From positions 102,084-166,083 of the forward strand of contig JADHSM010000006.1 of the NCBI GenBank assembly GCA_016776905.1: 64,000 nucleotides of DNA, given 5' to 3'. This document shows positions 9,191-17,890 of the stretch, piece by piece. Each line of letters starts with the position of its first letter. The first letter of the stretch is position 1. The translations under genes and the position numbers were made by a program. A model generated the notes under the pieces. That model made no database searches. It had not been told where the DNA came from and saw only the letters and a list, made by a program, of their open reading frames with translations. Source of the DNA: Planctomycetota bacterium (GTDB taxonomy: Bacteria > Planctomycetota > UBA8108 > UBA1146).

Positions 9191-9366
9191 TTTTTTGATT
9201 CCTCTCGGGTTCTTTCTACAATAATGCAGGAGGCTCTTCGGTTCATGTGCAAAACCGTACAGGGTTGATTTTGCCTATCTTGACCACGCCTTCTGAGTCC
9301 CCTATTCTTCCACATCAGGGATTTCACGGGTTTCATTCAATTTATACCCGTCATTTCAGGGGAATT

Positions 9367-9384
9367 CCGACACTCGTGTGTCGG
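9367..9384 (+). promoter_or_regulatory. Hairpin just upstream of a ribosome binding site
   Basis: CCGACAC and GTGTCGG form a perfect 7-base stem with loop TCGT. It ends six bases before the AGGGGG ribosome site (9391-9396) of the SPOR-like gene. It could stabilise the transcript 5' end or modulate initiation. Confidence 0.45.
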
Positions 9385-9402
9385 AGATAAAGGGGGATCG
9401 AT

Positions 9403-10233
9403 TTGGCAAAAAGACGATCAAAGCCCGTCATGTTTGGCGTGGGCAAGGATCGGCCTGGGATGGGGAAACCCCAACCAGAAGCATCCAGCGAAGAATTACC
9501 TGTTCGGGGAGCACGTACTCGTCGTGTTGTTTCTCTGGATACACCGTCATCTCGATTAGGACCGTTCTCAGAAAGTCCTCCCGCTGAAAATCGAAGTGAT
9601 GGGGGTCGGGGTGGTTCTGTTCACGCACAGCATCCTAAATTCGTAGAGTTCAAGGTCACGACTCTTGTCATGTTGAGTGCTAGTTTTGTGCTATTTATTC
9701 TTCTTGCATTCATCGCCGGAAGAAACAGTGCACCGGATGCACCTCCTGCAGGAATGGTGGCAATGTCGGAATCAGAAGACTGGTTGCCGACTTTGGATCC
9801 CGTCCCTGTCGTGCCTGAATCGATCCGGAATGTTCTCGATGAGAATGGTCAGCCGATTGTCGATCAGATTTCTTCTGACCCTTCCCTCAATGTTCCCGAC
9901 GAATCGTCTTTGGCTGCTGCCGCTGCTCCTGTCGAATCCCCAAAGTGGGGAGTCATGATTGGTCAAAAACTTACGGTTGATCTGAAGATCATCGATCAAC
10001 TTTTGACATACGTCGATTCAGGATTATCCCCGGGTGAAACCAAGATCAGAGTTCGTGATAAAGGGGGCAAGAAGCGTTACGACGTGATCGCAGGTCCTTA
10101 CGATACTCAAGCTGAAGCGAAAAATGCATATACGAAAATCATGCAGTTGCGTAACACTCAGGGAGTTCGATTTAGCGATTGTTATATCGCTCGCTTGAAG
10201 TATTTACCCGACGAATCATCAAAAGGACCTTAA
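9403..10233 (+). CDS. Single-pass membrane protein with a SPOR-like C-terminal domain
   Basis: 276 residues from a TTG start with AGGGGG six bases upstream. Residues 1-85 are basic, Pro/Arg-rich and cytoplasmic. One membrane helix spans about 86-106 (TLVMLSASFVLFILLAFIAG). A linker of about 65 residues follows. The C-terminal ~90 residues show the beta-alpha-beta layout of SPOR domains, with KKRYDVIAGPYDTQAEAKNAY as the recognisable core (YxVxxGPF-like). SPOR domains bind denuded peptidoglycan, often at division sites, so a cell-envelope role is likely. It is the first gene of the following co-directional run; DUF89 starts four bases after it. Confidence 0.72.
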   Translation: MAKRRSKPVMFGVGKDRPGMGKPQPEASSEELPVRGARTRRVVSLDTPSSRLGPFSESPPAENRSDGGRGGSVHAQHPKFVEFKVTTLVMLSASFVLFILLAFIAGRNSAPDAPPAGMVAMSESEDWLPTLDPVPVVPESIRNVLDENGQPIVDQISSDPSLNVPDESSLAAAAAPVESPKWGVMIGQKLTVDLKIIDQLLTYVDSGLSPGETKIRVRDKGGKKRYDVIAGPYDTQAEAKNAYTKIMQLRNTQGVRFSDCYIARLKYLPDESSKGP

Positions 10234-10236
10234 CCC

Positions 10237-11115
10237 TTGGATCGTTTTCTTCCCCAGTGTTATCCCTGCGCTCTTCGACGTGCTCTTTGCACTGCGGAGA
10301 AGGTCAGCGACGATGAATGGCTTCAGCATAAGGTGATTGACGAAGCGATGCGTCAGTTGGCGGAAGTGGAAGGCCAGTTGCCTGCTGCAGAAGTCGTCGG
10401 CGAACTTCTTCTATCGGTGAATGATGTGCTGGGAACAGGAGACCCCTGGAAGGAAGATCGGGAGAAGTGGTTCGGCGAGATGGTCGAAGCGATGCCGGAT
10501 CTGCGTGATCGAGTTTTGAAGGACGCCGATCCTTTGGGACGTGCGTTATTACTTTCTGCTCGAAGTAATGTTTTCGCCAATGAGATTTTATCTCCAAAAG
10601 CGATGCGTGAAGATCTTTTGAAATTAGGCCTGCGCGAACCGAAGCATGCTGATGTTGAATTTAAGCATGAAGACAGGTCCTATTTTGATCAGTTACTTTC
10701 TCAGGCGCGTCGATTTGTCTTCATTCACGATACTGCTCCTGAAGTTCCCGCTGATATGGTGCTGCTCGAACAGATTCAATCGACGCATCCCGATCTCGAG
10801 ATCCTACAAATGGTGAAATCCTCAAAATTGACGATGAATGCTCTCTCGGAACATGTCTCCGCGCTCAAAATGGAGTCCTTGAAGACTCAAATCATTGAAA
10901 TCGAGGCGGGACTGGGTATTTCGACGGAGAATTGGCCGACTGAAGTGGAGTCGGCCATGAAATCAGCAGATCTGATTCTTTCAAAGGGGGCTTCTCATTT
11001 CCAAATGCTGCAAGGACATGACCTGCCGCTTTTTGGATTGTTTCGTGCCAAATGCCCCGTCACCGCGTCGATACAGCAGTGCTCGATCGGCGACCTTCTT
11101 CTGGTGAAGATCTAA
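10237..11115 (+). CDS. DUF89-family protein (damage-control phosphatase-like), atypical metal site
   Basis: 292 residues from TTG, with AAAGGACC ahead of it, four bases after the SPOR-like gene. DUF89 proteins are metal-dependent phosphatases proposed to remove damaged phosphometabolites. Supporting features are the N-terminal CYPC (Cys8, Cys11), the all-helical first half, the central beta-strand RRFVFIHDTAPEVPADMVLLE, and the C-terminal LSKGASHFQML, which matches the conserved KG-x-x-(N/H)F segment. The central motif is unusual: the family normally has D-N-x-G-E followed by D, whereas here it reads D-T-A-P-E with a later D. Loss of the Asn and Gly in the metal-binding loop may change or abolish catalysis. 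The C-terminal half makes the family call reasonable. Confidence 0.72.
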   Translation: MDRFLPQCYPCALRRALCTAEKVSDDEWLQHKVIDEAMRQLAEVEGQLPAAEVVGELLLSVNDVLGTGDPWKEDREKWFGEMVEAMPDLRDRVLKDADPLGRALLLSARSNVFANEILSPKAMREDLLKLGLREPKHADVEFKHEDRSYFDQLLSQARRFVFIHDTAPEVPADMVLLEQIQSTHPDLEILQMVKSSKLTMNALSEHVSALKMESLKTQIIEIEAGLGISTENWPTEVESAMKSADLILSKGASHFQMLQGHDLPLFGLFRAKCPVTASIQQCSIGDLLLVKI

Positions 11116-11440
11116 TCACCCTTTAATTCCTTTGATCTAGCCCGAATTCAGTACTTTCGTGCGGAATCACGGTGCGGTTCGTTGACACGTCTCAGCCCAG
11201 AAACTACGATCCTGTATCAATTCTTCGAAATCGCCTTCGGCATTTTCGTAGCGAATTGATGAGGAGTTCTTTCGAGGACTTCACGGGGGTAGAGCTCAAA
11301 CTTGATGCTTCCCTCCAGTTTGTTGTTTTACCGCGATTTGCGGTATTACGGTGAATGGGGGATATTTGAGTTTGAGGTGTTGGATCTTTCAATCCGACTT
11401 CGCTTTTACCCTGTACAGGAAAGTACGGATCCTTTGTTGG

Positions 11441-11518
11441 CCGTAATGTCGGTCCGTAATGTCGGTCCGTAATGCACAGTTGTCATGCAGTGTTGTCATG
11501 CAGTGTTGTAATTTCGAT
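11441..11518. repeat. Degenerate 13-bp tandem repeat, six units
   Basis: Reading in steps of 13 from 11441 gives CCGTAATGTCGGT twice, then CCGTAATGCACAG, TTGTCATGCAGTG twice, and TTGTAATTTCGAT. Adjacent units are identical in pairs, so the array grew by successive local duplications with drift between them. It is intergenic, upstream of the SH3b protein. Confidence 0.85.
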
Positions 11519-11548
11519 CAGGGAACTCTCCGCGTACCTTGATCGACC

Positions 11549-11594
11549 TTATGCTGAACCTGTTATGCTGAACCTGTTGCCTGTTCTGAACCCG
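11549..11594. repeat. 14-bp tandem duplication with a diverged third copy
   Basis: TTATGCTGAACCTG occurs twice in direct succession (11549-11562, 11563-11576). A diverged, slightly longer third copy follows (ending CTGAACCCG). It lies 31 bases after the 13-bp array. Confidence 0.85.
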
Positions 11595-11646
11595 TTGCAG
11601 GCGTGTGCTTGCGAATGGGGCAGTCTTCACTTTGAAGGGAGTACCG

Positions 11647-12921
11647 ATGTCATTGTTGATGAAATTTTATCCCGGTTCCGTCCGTACTGCTGCCTTCAGT
11701 GGACAGTCATGGATGTTGCTTCTGTTGCTCTCGTTGATCAGCCTCGGAAGTCTCGAGGCCCAAGATTCAGAGTCTTTCGGAAAACCGACTCTCAAGCCTT
11801 GGTTAGCGACTGTCGATGGCAGCTCCGTCAATCTCAGAACGGGTCCCTCAACAAACCATCACGCCTTTACTCGACTGACCAAGGAAGTTTCCGTGATCGC
11901 CATGGGCGGCAGTGGAGACTGGGTTGAGATCGTGATTCCTTCGGATATTCCGATTTGGATTCATGGAGACTTTGTGGAATCTATGGATTCCGACAAACTC
12001 CAGGTGAGGGGTAAAAGCGTGCGACTTCGTGCGCAATCGAACACAAAGTACACGCCGCTCGGAATGACCGAGCAGGGGCAAGTTTTGCGTTCGACAGGGA
12101 AACGATCTGACGACGGTAAGTGGGTTCAAATTTTTGCGCCCCTGAATGCCCGAGGATGGATCCATGGAGATTACATTCGTCGGTCAGACCAGGAGATCAA
12201 TGCACTGCGTCTTTCCGCTTTACACGATAAGTTGAAGTCCAAAGGGAATCCGGTCGTTATTGCACCGGTGATCGAAAAGGACACTTCGGCTAAAGAATCG
12301 GTTTCTGAAGAAAAGACTTCTGGATCCGAAACTGCTGGGATCATCAATGAGGATCCCAATGCGATTAAAATTCCTTCTTTCGAATCTCCACGCCTGAAGG
12401 AACTCTTTGAGAGTTTCCGCGTGGAAACCGAAAAACCTCCGGTCGGTTGGGACTTCTCTGCGATTTTTCGTAAGATTGAAGTCTTTGAAACCACGAGCGA
12501 GGATTTGGGAGAGATCAGAGTCGTGAAAGATCTCGCCCGTACCATAAATGAGCATTTTGTTCCGCTTCAGCGGAGACTCGTCGAAATAGAACGTCAACAA
12601 GAACTGGCTCGAGTTGAGCGTGAAAAAGCGCAAACTCGGGACAAAGAAATTTTAAGAAGGACAGGGCACAGGAATTCACCCACAGACCAAAAATACCAGG
12701 CTGTAGGTTGGGTTGTGCCACTGGGGAAACACAGAAAAGTCGAGGCATCACATAAGTTGATGAAAGGGAGCCAGCTCCTTTACTACCTCGATGGGGAAAA
12801 ATTGAATCTTGATCAATACGTGAATAAAAGAGTAGGCATCGTCGGCACGATAGAGGAGCAGGACCCCAGTACAGGGGCGCGGCTCTTGGTTATCCAGAAG
12901 ATAGAAATCCTTTCACGTTGA
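11647..12921 (+). CDS. Secreted protein with two bacterial SH3 domains
   Basis: About 424 residues. I start at the ATG at 11647 because GAAGGGAG lies just upstream and a signal peptide (WMLLLLLSLISLGSLEAQ) follows; the longer TTG form from 11605 has no ribosome site. Two SH3b domains are visible: one with SSVNLRTGPSTNHHAFTRL, the second with KSVRLRAQSNTKYTPLG, both closing on WIHGDFV or WIHGDYI. The middle is charged and partly coiled-coil (EIERQQELARVEREKAQ). The C-terminal ~75 residues (AVGWVVPLGKH... to VIQKIEIL) look like a small beta domain I cannot name. SH3b domains usually bind cell-wall peptides, so an envelope-binding role is likely. RNase Y follows 47 bases later. Confidence 0.85.
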   Translation: MSLLMKFYPGSVRTAAFSGQSWMLLLLLSLISLGSLEAQDSESFGKPTLKPWLATVDGSSVNLRTGPSTNHHAFTRLTKEVSVIAMGGSGDWVEIVIPSDIPIWIHGDFVESMDSDKLQVRGKSVRLRAQSNTKYTPLGMTEQGQVLRSTGKRSDDGKWVQIFAPLNARGWIHGDYIRRSDQEINALRLSALHDKLKSKGNPVVIAPVIEKDTSAKESVSEEKTSGSETAGIINEDPNAIKIPSFESPRLKELFESFRVETEKPPVGWDFSAIFRKIEVFETTSEDLGEIRVVKDLARTINEHFVPLQRRLVEIERQQELARVEREKAQTRDKEILRRTGHRNSPTDQKYQAVGWVVPLGKHRKVEASHKLMKGSQLLYYLDGEKLNLDQYVNKRVGIVGTIEEQDPSTGARLLVIQKIEILSR

Positions 12922-12968
12922 TCTCGTAGATTCATTTGTGTTTCTGCAGACCTTCTGCAGGAGGAATC

Positions 12969-14516
12969 TTGGGAGAATTAGAAAATTGGATTGGCCCCTT
13001 ACTGATCGTAGGTGGGTTCGTCATCAGTTACATAATTGTGACGAAACAATCTGCCAAAGCTAAATCAGAGAGGGAAGAATTCCTTTCTGAAGCACGGTCA
13101 GACGCGGAGCGAATCCGTTCCGAAAGCCGTACGGAATCTCAGGACTGGGCCCAGCAGCAACGTGAAGACGTGCAGCGGGAAGTCCGTGAGGGTCGTAAAG
13201 AGATCAAGCAGTCTGAGAGAGATCTTCGTAAGCGTGAAGATAGTCTCGATCGGCGAATGGATCTTCTCTCCAAAAAAGAGCAAAATCTCGAGTCTCTCGA
13301 GGGGGATCTGGATCAGCGTAAGAGCCGAATCTCGACGAAGGAAAACGAGATTGAAGATCTCGTTGACCAACAGCGAGAAAATCTTGAGCGTGCTGCAAAT
13401 ATGTCTCGCGATGAAGCCCGGACAACACTTCTGGATAGCATGAAGCAGGAAGTTGATCACGAAGGTGATCAACTGATTCAGCGCATGGTTGAAAGAGTGA
13501 AAGATTCTGCAGATACCAAATGTAAGAGTATCTTGGCTTCCACTCTTCAGCGAATCTCTGCGACTTATTGTCAAGAGTCCACTGTTACCAGTGTTGAGAT
13601 CGCTTCAGATGATATGAAGGGTCGTATCATCGGTAGAGAAGGTCGAAACATTCGTGCTTTTGAAAAAGCTACGGGTGTCGACGTCATTGTCGATGACAGC
13701 CCTGGGGTGATCACTCTCTCTTGTTTCGATCCTATTCGACGAGAGATGGGTTCTCGCGCTCTCAGCAAATTGTTGCAGGATGGCCGAATCCATCCCAGTC
13801 GTATCGAAGAAATAGTGGGAGAGACGAAGAAGTCCCTCAATGAAGAGATTCAGAAATCTGGAGTTCAGGTTTCCTACGATCTCGATATTCCAGGAATCCA
13901 TCCGAAGCTGGTGACGCTTCTCGGACGATTGAAGTACAGAACCTCTTACAGTCAAAATGTTCTGGCTCATTCTGTCGAAGTGGCCAACATCTGCGGAATG
14001 TTAGCCGCTGAGTTCGGTCTTGATCAGTCCTTAGCAAAGCGTTGTGGATTGTTCCACGATCTCGGTAAAGCCGTCGATCATCAGTTCGAAGGTGGACACC
14101 CCGAAATCGGCGCGACAATCCTGAAACGTTATGACGAGGCTCCTGAGGTGGTGAATTCCGCTGCGAGTCACCATAATGATGTTCCTCAGGAGAGCATATA
14201 CGCTGTTCTGACGCAGGCTGCGGACTCCATTAGCGGTAGTCGTCCGGGTGCACGTGGTGAATCTCTTGATCGCTACATTGAAAGACTTGAGAAGCTTGAA
14301 GCACTCGTGAACTCTTTCTCTGGAGTTTCCAATGCCCAGGCTATTCAAGCGGGACGAGAAGTCCGAGTCTTTGTCAACGCTCACAAGGTGAATGACAAAA
14401 AGGCAACTCGCTTGGCACATGACATCGCCAAAGAAGTCGAAGATCAGTTGACCTATCCTGGTGAGATCAAAATTACACTCATTCGCGAAACCAGGGTCGT
14501 CGAATATGCCAGATAG
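12969..14516 (+). CDS. rny: Ribonuclease Y
   Basis: 515 residues from TTG at 12969, chosen because AGGAGG lies four bases upstream and the protein then begins directly with its membrane anchor (about residues 8-25). A long coiled coil follows (about 30-190, highly charged), then a KH domain with GRIIGREGRNIRAFEKATG, then an HD domain (LAHSVEVA and LFHDLGKAVD; the HD pair is near 363-364). This is the full-length family architecture. RNase Y is a membrane-bound endoribonuclease that starts mRNA decay. PNPase, the usual 3'-5' partner, is encoded 4.5 kb downstream. The gene overlaps ymdB by 11 bases. Confidence 0.97.
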   Translation: MGELENWIGPLLIVGGFVISYIIVTKQSAKAKSEREEFLSEARSDAERIRSESRTESQDWAQQQREDVQREVREGRKEIKQSERDLRKREDSLDRRMDLLSKKEQNLESLEGDLDQRKSRISTKENEIEDLVDQQRENLERAANMSRDEARTTLLDSMKQEVDHEGDQLIQRMVERVKDSADTKCKSILASTLQRISATYCQESTVTSVEIASDDMKGRIIGREGRNIRAFEKATGVDVIVDDSPGVITLSCFDPIRREMGSRALSKLLQDGRIHPSRIEEIVGETKKSLNEEIQKSGVQVSYDLDIPGIHPKLVTLLGRLKYRTSYSQNVLAHSVEVANICGMLAAEFGLDQSLAKRCGLFHDLGKAVDHQFEGGHPEIGATILKRYDEAPEVVNSAASHHNDVPQESIYAVLTQAADSISGSRPGARGESLDRYIERLEKLEALVNSFSGVSNAQAIQAGREVRVFVNAHKVNDKKATRLAHDIAKEVEDQLTYPGEIKITLIRETRVVEYAR

Positions 14517-15345
14517 TGATGACGTCGCACGATTGTTGCTGATAGGGGATATTGTCGGGCGACCTGGTCGTCGGATCGTGAGTGAATGTCTTCCCCGTTT
14601 GCGTGACGAGTGGAAACTCGACGGCGTGATTGCGAACGCAGAGAACTCAGCAGCGGGCTCGGGCATTACAGAGAAGATCTATAATGATCTCAAGTCCGCA
14701 GGTGTTGATATGATGTCTCTCGGCGACCACGCTTGGAAACGTAAAGAGAACCTCATCGTTCTTGATCAACATGAGGATTGTATTCGGCCCTACAATTACC
14801 CGAGTACCGCCATCGGAGCAGGAAGCTATATCGTTGAGTTCGCTCCTGGATTAAAAGCCGCATACATCATCGTACTTGGACGAGTCTTTATGGATTCTGT
14901 CGATTGTCCTTACGCGGCTGTCGATCGTTGGTTGGAGAGCGTCGACGAAGACGTGAAAATCAAAATAGTTGAATTCCATGGCGAGGCGACAAGTGAGAAG
15001 CAGGCAGCCGGCTGGCATCTCGACGGACGTGTCTCGGCTGTCGTTGGAACTCATACTCATGTGCAAACGGCGGATGCCCGTGTTCTCCCTGGTGGAACGG
15101 GTTACATTTCTGATATGGGAATGACCGGCCCCTATGATGGAGTCATCGGTAGGAACGCTACCCCTGTATTGCATAAACTTCTGACCTCGATGCATGCCTC
15201 ATTTACTGTGGCCGAGGACAATGCTCATATTTGTGGCGTTCTCTTGGAAGTTGAGAAACAAACGGGTAAATGTATTTCAATCCGTCCGGTGGATGTTTCC
15301 GAATCAGACGATGGCAAATTTTGCCACGATTTTTACACCGCTTAA
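14506..15345 (+). CDS. ymdB: YmdB-type metallophosphoesterase
   Basis: 279 residues from the ATG at 14506, which overlaps the rny stop by 11 bases. The family hydrolyses 2',3'-cyclic nucleotides and is found behind rny in many bacteria. Metal-binding motifs are visible: GDIVGRPGR at the N-terminus, NAENSAAGSGI (N-A-E-N), MSLGDHAW in place of the usual GNH, VEFHGEATSEK and GTHTHVQTAD. The replacement of N by D in GDHAW is shared by the family's usual T-x-G-N-H variation only in part, so I note it as slightly atypical. The gene order rny-ymdB supports a role linked to RNA turnover. Confidence 0.93.
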   Translation: MPDSDDVARLLLIGDIVGRPGRRIVSECLPRLRDEWKLDGVIANAENSAAGSGITEKIYNDLKSAGVDMMSLGDHAWKRKENLIVLDQHEDCIRPYNYPSTAIGAGSYIVEFAPGLKAAYIIVLGRVFMDSVDCPYAAVDRWLESVDEDVKIKIVEFHGEATSEKQAAGWHLDGRVSAVVGTHTHVQTADARVLPGGTGYISDMGMTGPYDGVIGRNATPVLHKLLTSMHASFTVAEDNAHICGVLLEVEKQTGKCISIRPVDVSESDDGKFCHDFYTA

Positions 15346-15443
15346 CCCTCCAGTTTTCCGCTTTATTTCCCGAAAATGCACTCTGCTGATATGATGGAGA
15401 AATGGGAGTCGTTGGATCCCCGTTTTGAATCTTGGAGGCTCAG

Positions 15444-15902
15444 GTGCGTGTTCTGGTGCAAAGAGTTTCTTCTGCTCAAGTTGAAGTTTCTGGAGAGGTC
15501 GTCGGGGCCGTCCGAAGCGGGCTTCTTCTCTTCGTTGGCTTGGGTAAAGATAGTCATCCGCGCGATCTCGTGTGGATGGCACGGAAAATCTGTGGGCTGC
15601 GAATCTTTGCGGATGATCAAGGTTTGATGAACCGAGATGTTTTGCAAGTGCAGGGTGGGATATTGGCTGTGAGTCAGTTCACCTTGTATGGCGATTGTCG
15701 CAAGGGTCGAAGACCTTCCTTTGAATCTTCCCTCGCCCCCGAGGACGCTTCTGGCTTATTTGACCAGTTCGTCGAAATCCTTAAGAAGGAATCTGGAGTT
15801 GCTGTGGAGACCGGTGTTTTTGGTGCTGATATGAAAGTCGATTTGGTCAATGATGGACCTGTGACTTTTTGGCTCGAGAAAGAAACCGGATCCGATGTCT
15901 GA
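15444..15902 (+). CDS. dtd: D-aminoacyl-tRNA deacylase
   Basis: 152 residues from GTG at 15444, with GGAGG five bases upstream. It begins (M)RVLVQRVSSAQVEV, typical of the family, so the TTG at 15432 is rejected. DTD removes D-amino acids and glycine from mischarged tRNAs in the cytoplasm. Both active-site signatures are present: SQFTLYGD, and NDGPVTFWLE as the N-x-G-P-V-T motif carrying the cross-subunit cis-Pro. Length is normal for a DTD dimer subunit. The last eight bases overlap the J-domain gene, implying coupled translation. Confidence 0.95.
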   Translation: MRVLVQRVSSAQVEVSGEVVGAVRSGLLLFVGLGKDSHPRDLVWMARKICGLRIFADDQGLMNRDVLQVQGGILAVSQFTLYGDCRKGRRPSFESSLAPEDASGLFDQFVEILKKESGVAVETGVFGADMKVDLVNDGPVTFWLEKETGSDV

Positions 15903-16695
15903 ATTCCAGGACTACTACACTGTTCTAGGTGTCAAGGTAGGTTGCTCCGTTGAAGCCATAAAGCAGGCCTTCCGGAAACGTCTCATGGAAGTGCATCCCG
16001 ATAAATCGGAGTTTCCTAGAGATCCGGATGAAATGAGAAGGCTTCTCGAAGCTCACGAAGTACTCTCCAATCCTGATCGCCGCGATGTATATGATCGTAT
16101 GTGGAACATCGTGTTCTCGGATGAACTTCCGGGCAGAACACCTCATGTGACAGAGAGTGATCGTCCGGCTGCGAGAGCCCGTTCTATCTTGTTTCTGCTG
16201 CTTGAGCAGAGAACCGATGAAGCGATGAGCCGGTTGAATGAATTAGGGCCAGGGGCCAGACTGTTCTTAAACAAGCATCTGACTTCGGATGAGTTCGTTG
16301 ATTCTTGTTTTTTGATCGGTGAGTACCTAGAAGAGCGTCGCCAGAAATCCTCTGCACTGGAATGGTATGAGGATTTACTGAGAACCGAAGTTCGTCGTCA
16401 GAATAATCGTCCTTGTTATCCCGAAGCCCGTGATAAGGCTCGTCGATTACTCCTTAAGAAAGTCGGAACGGGGACCGATCCTCGAGTCGCATTGGAATAT
16501 CTACGTAGAGCTGAACAATTGGGTTTAGATCGGCAGACGCGTGGAGAAGTGGCTCGTCGTCGAGCTGTTTGTTATCTGAAGATGGATATGAAGGTGGAAG
16601 CCGGGAAGCATTTTTCGGAAGCACTTCGAATACTACCAAAGACAAAGATGCTGACAGAACTAGGGGATCAATTGACGGGATACGTTGATGGATAA
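15895..16695 (+). CDS. J-domain protein with a helical C-terminal region
   Basis: 266 residues. The N-terminal ~70 residues form a J domain: YYTVLGV, AIKQAFRKRLMEVHPDKS with the essential His-Pro-Asp, and AHEVLSNPDRRDVYD. The rest is helical and TPR-like (repeated pairs such as YLRRAEQLGLDRQTRGEVA and CYLKMDMKVEAGKHFSEAL). It has no Gly/Phe region or zinc centre, so it is not DnaJ itself but a class C co-chaperone that would recruit an Hsp70 to an unknown client. It overlaps dtd at its start and manC at its end by eight bases each. Confidence 0.9.
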   Translation: MSEFQDYYTVLGVKVGCSVEAIKQAFRKRLMEVHPDKSEFPRDPDEMRRLLEAHEVLSNPDRRDVYDRMWNIVFSDELPGRTPHVTESDRPAARARSILFLLLEQRTDEAMSRLNELGPGARLFLNKHLTSDEFVDSCFLIGEYLEERRQKSSALEWYEDLLRTEVRRQNNRPCYPEARDKARRLLLKKVGTGTDPRVALEYLRRAEQLGLDRQTRGEVARRRAVCYLKMDMKVEAGKHFSEALRILPKTKMLTELGDQLTGYVDG

Positions 16696-17890
16696 ACGGG
16701 TTCATGTCGTGATATTGGCCGGTGGTGCGGGACGAAGGCTTTGGCCATGGAGTCGCGCCGGGCAGCGTAAACCCGAATTGGTTCTCGTCGGCGATCGATC
16801 TCCCCTTGAAGAATCTATCGAATGCGGATTGACTCTCGTTCCACCTGCTCGATTACATCTGGTCGCGGCAGACGATGTGATCACGACCTCGGGACCTTTC
16901 CAAAAGATTCGTGAAGATCATGGCCGTGATACTCTTCCTGCATTGATCTTGGCTGTGGAGTCTATTCTTAAAGTCGATCCGGAGGCGGTCATCTTGACCC
17001 TTCCTGCAGATCACCATTTTCGAAACCGCGATGCTCTCCGGACTGGATTACAGCAAACCATGCTGGATTTGCTTTCCGATCCAGCACGTTTCTGGCTGCA
17101 TGGAACTCCTGCTACTCCAGATTCTTCGTATGGGTGTATCGTCAGTGACGATTCTGAGAATGTGATTCATTTCGTAGAGAAACCTGATGAAGCAGAAATC
17201 GCTTCGCTTCTGGAATATCAAAAATCTTCCTATTTAGTGTCTGAATCTCCAACGGAACCTCACCAGATCTTGAGAAATTGCGGCATCTTTGCTTTTGGAG
17301 CCCAGTTTCTTCAGCAGCAATTGATCGACAAAGGGTTTAAGAGTCACGACGCTGCTCCAGCGATGTCCATTGATCACGCTTTGATTTCCGATCCTGATTT
17401 TCAGTCTTTCCTTAAGGTTAGGACGATGGATCATGTCTGGAGTGATCTTGGTGATTGGGCAACGATTCGATCTCTCCATGGGAAATCTTTTATCTCTGGG
17501 CGATTATCTATTCAATGTTCAGAGCAGTCTGGGATCGCTCAATATCCTGCAGGTTCTCCTGTCGTCATTGAGAGTGAAGGTCTTCACGTTGATGATTCAG
17601 TTCGGGAGCGTGTCGTTGTGTTGGGCCTCGACGATGTGGTCATCCGGAAATCGGGTGAAACCCTTCACATTCAATCGGGTCACTTCGATGGTGGGTTGTC
17701 GCATCGAGTCAGCCATTCGACGATCGTTTTCAATAGTTCCGGTGAGCCGCTGATCTTCGAACTTCCGCCGGGTGGATTGGTTGCGCGCATGAAAGACATC
17801 GTCGTTATTTGCTCAGAAACATCTCTGATATCTGGGAAATTGAAATCGGCGTCCCTGATTCTTGATGCTGAATTACCCCGGGAGGTATAA
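16688..17890 (+). CDS. manC: Mannose-1-phosphate guanylyltransferase
   Basis: 400 residues from the ATG at 16688, which overlaps the J-domain stop. It makes GDP-mannose from mannose-1-phosphate and GTP in the cytoplasm, for glycan synthesis. Signatures are ILAGGAGRRLWPWSRAGQRKP (nucleotide-binding loop, with a K-P pair), LPADHHF, and the sugar-binding VEKPDE and NCGIFAFG. VWSDLGDWATI is the late metal/product motif. The C-terminal ~120 residues contain a left-handed beta-helix-like stretch, without the fused isomerase seen in the bifunctional type II enzymes. The N-terminal R in GRRLWP fits the GMP family. ruvX starts immediately after the stop. Confidence 0.92.
   Translation: MDKRVHVVILAGGAGRRLWPWSRAGQRKPELVLVGDRSPLEESIECGLTLVPPARLHLVAADDVITTSGPFQKIREDHGRDTLPALILAVESILKVDPEAVILTLPADHHFRNRDALRTGLQQTMLDLLSDPARFWLHGTPATPDSSYGCIVSDDSENVIHFVEKPDEAEIASLLEYQKSSYLVSESPTEPHQILRNCGIFAFGAQFLQQQLIDKGFKSHDAAPAMSIDHALISDPDFQSFLKVRTMDHVWSDLGDWATIRSLHGKSFISGRLSIQCSEQSGIAQYPAGSPVVIESEGLHVDDSVRERVVVLGLDDVVIRKSGETLHIQSGHFDGGLSHRVSHSTIVFNSSGEPLIFELPPGGLVARMKDIVVICSETSLISGKLKSASLILDAELPREV

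Larger units (their letters stand above)
11116..11646 (+). other. 531-base gap with tandem repeats and no credible gene
   Basis: No open frame here has a plausible start site and protein composition. It holds a small hairpin (TACCGC/GCGGTA, 11329-11345) without a T-run, a 13-bp repeat array and a 14-bp duplication (listed separately), and the GAAGGGAG ribosome site of the next gene. It probably contains the promoter of the SH3b-rny operon; no -35/-10 pair stands out. Confidence 0.6.

Noticed and set aside
11172..11354. Possible small gene before the repeat array
   Set aside because: 60 codons, no ribosome site, and no hydrophobic or conserved pattern.
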